A stretch of 22,635 nt of DNA, taken from positions 1 through 22,635 of IMG/VR virus record IMGVR_UViG_3300006810_000434; one strand, written 5' to 3'. Below the pieces are notes generated by a model, which made no database searches, was not told the DNA's origin, and saw nothing but the letters and a program-made list of their open reading frames with translations. This stretch comes from a virus. The translations under genes and the position numbers were made by a program. How positions within the stretch are numbered: position 1 is the first letter of the stretch; every line of letters starts with the position of its first letter. Below are positions 20,714 to 22,635 of the stretch, one piece after another.

Positions 20714-22017
20714 TGAGTGTTACACATAGATCAATCAGTGTTGCAACTGAATCAAGCAATTTCGGTTCGTTGGATGCCGACGGACTTCCATCAACTCTTG
20801 GACTTAATTTCATTTCAATACCATGTGAACGTGATCCAATCATTATCTATGGTGAACCCGTTGCAAGTGAAAGAAACGATGCACGTGACGGAAGTTATGG
20901 TTTACCACCTGAACCCGATACTGTTTGGAGTGGCAGTAGTCGTGTACGCCGTCGGACTGGGCAAGTTACTATTAGACTAGATTTAACTACAGTTGGAACA
21001 AGTGCAAGCAACTATGACACAAACTACCTTGGCTTGTTGCTTGGTGCAGGATTTAAAACAGCAAAGCACACAATAACAGATGACACACCAAGCGCGGTTG
21101 CAAGCAACAATGTTTTCACTTCCACAGCATCAAACACAAGTTATTCAACGGGTGCTTTGCTTGGATGCAATATTGCAGGGCGTGCAGAATATACAGCGGT
21201 GACAAGCAATGATGATTCATCGAGTGGAACAGATATTTCAATTTCACCTGCATTATCCAACTTGACCCCTTCCACAACCTTGCGAGCATTACAAACTTGG
21301 TATCCCGGCAGCCGAACAAATACAGGTGAAAAAGTCAGTTCCATTGCTTTCCAAGTGGAAGGGGTAGATTTCAAATCAAACTGCTTTGGTTGTGTGCTTG
21401 AATCCATTTCAATCAGTTTAGATAATGGACGTGTGATGGCTGATATGGTTTTTCAATCAGCTTGTATTCAAGATGATCATGGAACAGCATCAGGTCCAGT
21501 TGAACCATCTTACAATGATGGATCACCACCTTTTTTCCGTGGATCGTATGTTGTGATTTCTTCTGATTCACCAACATCTTTGACTGATGCAACCACCGGC
21601 AATGGTGATCAACTTGGACGAACTGCACTTGATTGTGAAGACTTCACATTGACCATCACAAACACATTGACACCACTTGGTCATTCAAACTCCATTTTGG
21701 CAATGTCAGGAATGGAAATTTCTGATGTGGATGTTGAATTGACTTTGACACTTTCCACAGTCAACACATCCATCAACAGTGATTATTTCAACCGAAAATT
21801 AAGACAAGTTTTGGTTGGAACAGGTCCGGTTGCTCAAGGAAAAGGATGTGCATTCATGATTCCTGCTGCATATTTAACCAATGATCCAAGCACATATGAT
21901 GTAAGTGGAAACGATATTGTCAGACAAACACTTGTTTATAAACAAAGTCGGTTTGGTGGTGATGATGTCAACAGCAATGCTGCAAATAGTCCGGTTAGAA
22001 TTGGACTTGGAGTGTAA
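20713..22017 (+). CDS. Major tail tube protein
   Basis: A 434-residue protein, almost entirely beta-strand and turn in character, rich in Ser, Thr, Asp, Asn and Gly. The pattern RRRTGQVTIRLDLTTVG (about 79-95), DNGRVMADMVFQ (about 237-248) and repeated TLTITNTL / VELTLTLST strands fits tube or tube-like proteins with extra surface domains; plain tube proteins are usually shorter. A strong GGAGG stands 4-5 nt before the ATG, fitting high expression. It lies between the terminator candidate and the frameshifting chaperone gene, which is where the tube gene stands in siphoviruses. Its length leaves open that it is a tube-plus-decoration fusion. Confidence 0.75.
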   Translation: MSVTHRSISVATESSNFGSLDADGLPSTLGLNFISIPCERDPIIIYGEPVASERNDARDGSYGLPPEPDTVWSGSSRVRRRTGQVTIRLDLTTVGTSASNYDTNYLGLLLGAGFKTAKHTITDDTPSAVASNNVFTSTASNTSYSTGALLGCNIAGRAEYTAVTSNDDSSSGTDISISPALSNLTPSTTLRALQTWYPGSRTNTGEKVSSIAFQVEGVDFKSNCFGCVLESISISLDNGRVMADMVFQSACIQDDHGTASGPVEPSYNDGSPPFFRGSYVVISSDSPTSLTDATTGNGDQLGRTALDCEDFTLTITNTLTPLGHSNSILAMSGMEISDVDVELTLTLSTVNTSINSDYFNRKLRQVLVGTGPVAQGKGCAFMIPAAYLTNDPSTYDVSGNDIVRQTLVYKQSRFGGDDVNSNAANSPVRIGLGV

Positions 22018-22019
22018 AC

Positions 22020-22526
22020 ATGGCAATTTCTTTTTTGACTGATGCAAATTCAACCGTTGATGTTTATCTTTCTTTTGATCCATCCATCGAACTAAGTGAT
22101 GAACAAAGGGCTGCATATTTAAGCAAAGGCATATTCAATGGAACATCCAAAGATGATGCAACCAAGTTCACTTTAAAAGCATTATCACCAAGTGAAAGAG
22201 AACAAGCTGAAATCATGGCAGGTTCTTTCACTCGTTCTGAATTTGGACGTTTACTTTGGATTGAAGCACCATCAGACGAAAAAGAAAAAGCCAAGTGGCA
22301 ACACAATCTTTCAATAGAAGAAAAAGAAGCTTTTGCAAGCTATCAAGCATACATCAACCGAGTCTATTTAGAAATGATCCGTGCAAGCTTGGTTTCTATT
22401 GATGGAAATCCTGCAAGCTTGGATGATGTTCAAAACATAAGACCTGAAAGCCACCGGGTGCAAGCAATCACTGAATTGGTCTTGCACATCCAAAGAATTT
22501 CCTTGGTGGGTGATCAGGGAAAATAG
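22020..22526 (+). CDS. Tail assembly chaperone, short form (gpG-like)
   Basis: A 168-residue mostly helical, acidic protein located directly after the tail tube gene, 2 nt from its stop, with GGAG 7 nt before the ATG. It matches the position and character of the lambda gpG class, which binds the tape measure protein and guides tube assembly. The best support is recoding: its last sense codons carry GGGAAAA in the right phase immediately before the TAG stop, from which a -1 shift opens a frame running off the window (next entries). SLTDANSTVDVYLSFD-like N-terminal strands and a helical middle (IEEKEAFASYQAYINRVYLEMIRA) are also usual for these proteins. Confidence 0.82.
   Translation: MAISFLTDANSTVDVYLSFDPSIELSDEQRAAYLSKGIFNGTSKDDATKFTLKALSPSEREQAEIMAGSFTRSEFGRLLWIEAPSDEKEKAKWQHNLSIEEKEAFASYQAYINRVYLEMIRASLVSIDGNPASLDDVQNIRPESHRVQAITELVLHIQRISLVGDQGK
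22517..22523 (+). other. Programmed -1 ribosomal frameshift site (GGGAAAA)
   Basis: In the zero frame the codons read CAG GGA AAA TAG, giving the canonical slippery phase G GGA AAA (X XXY YYZ) right before the stop. The -1 frame has a TGA at 22511-22513, so only about ten nucleotides allow the switch, and the heptamer sits inside them. Lambda G/GT uses GGGAAAG at the same point. Confidence 0.8.
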
Positions 22527-22635
22527 CATTGGCTTCAAGTGTGTGGATACCGTTCAGCGGTGGACGTGCTTGGAGCTGTGAACAGTGTAAAAACAAAAAA
22601 GGTTTGCGTGCATTGCGTGGAAATTGCGGTGGACC
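22523..22635 (+). CDS. Tail assembly chaperone frameshift extension (gpT-like, 3'-partial)
   Basis: After a -1 shift at 22517-22523 the frame continues without a stop to the window edge, about 37 residues: IALASSVWIPFSGGRAWSC and then C-x2-C (SCEQC) with a later cysteine in RGNCGG. It has no ATG or convincing ribosome site of its own; a TTG at 22529 is the only alternative. In lambda the T part of gpGT contacts the tube protein. The cysteines could bind zinc. The 3' end and full length lie outside the window. Confidence 0.7.
   Translation, partial: MALASSVWIPFSGGRAWSCEQCKNKKGLRALRGNCGG

Noticed and set aside
1-22635. tRNA or rRNA genes
   Set aside because: No cloverleaf-like pattern, TTC-GA loop with flanking stem, or rRNA-like segment was noticed on either strand; a covariance-model scan would be needed to be sure.

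Overview
The window is a stretch of a tailed double-stranded DNA phage (Caudoviricetes), or a prophage of one. The evidence is a contiguous packaging, head and tail block (small and large terminase, portal, protease/scaffold, decoration, capsid, Mu F-like minor head protein, connectors, tail tube, tail chaperone) next to a phage-style replication block. The head genes resemble the Mu/DUF935 lineage, while the tail end has a lambda-like G/GT frameshift, so the morphogenesis block looks mosaic with a long, probably siphovirus-type tail. The DNA is AT-rich. Shine-Dalgarno sequences of AAGGAG/GGAG type and sigma70-like promoters point to an ordinary bacterial host, probably Gram-negative judging from the candidate envelope proteins; the species cannot be named. 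No integrase, tRNA, rRNA or CRISPR array was seen.

Layout. Positions 1-1357 (+) hold the end of a tail or tail-fibre module, and 1365-2125 (+) two overlapping genes for membrane-anchored coiled-coil proteins. Positions 2134-4176 (+) encode a B12-dependent class II ribonucleotide reductase, whose 3' end overlaps that of a convergent RecT-type annealing protein. The minus-strand operon 5869-4121 runs from an XRE-type DNA-binding protein through a small unknown protein to RecT. A divergent control region (5870-6021) separates it from the plus-strand replication operon (6022-7451): a winged-helix-like initiator candidate that carries its own cluster of TGACAC/GTGTCA palindromes, then a DnaC-like AAA+ helicase loader. 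A 309-bp non-coding block (7452-7760) with a duplicated bidirectional terminator follows. A small membrane protein gene (minus) and an RHH repressor gene (plus) are then transcribed away from overlapping promoters.

From 8159 to 12667 (+) run an RHH protein, SSB, a 59-aa unknown, small terminase, a PD-(D/E)XK nuclease candidate, an ECF-sigma-like protein, large terminase and a T5orf172/GIY-YIG-like protein. A 311-bp gap with a long-loop terminator and a promoter candidate precedes the head/tail operon, which is tightly packed from 12979 to the window end.

How the genes fit together. The initiator, helicase loader and in-gene repeat cluster resemble the lambda O/P/ori arrangement. NrdJ would supply deoxynucleotides. 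RecT, SSB and the nuclease candidate may form a recombination set: recT and the nuclease gene, about 4 kb apart on opposite strands, share the same tandem 8-bp repeat just before their start codons. The sigma-like protein is a candidate late-gene activator. Two nested or recoded products are predicted in the structural block: an internal scaffold start in the protease gene (15683) and a -1 frameshift at the end of the tail chaperone gene (22517-22523).
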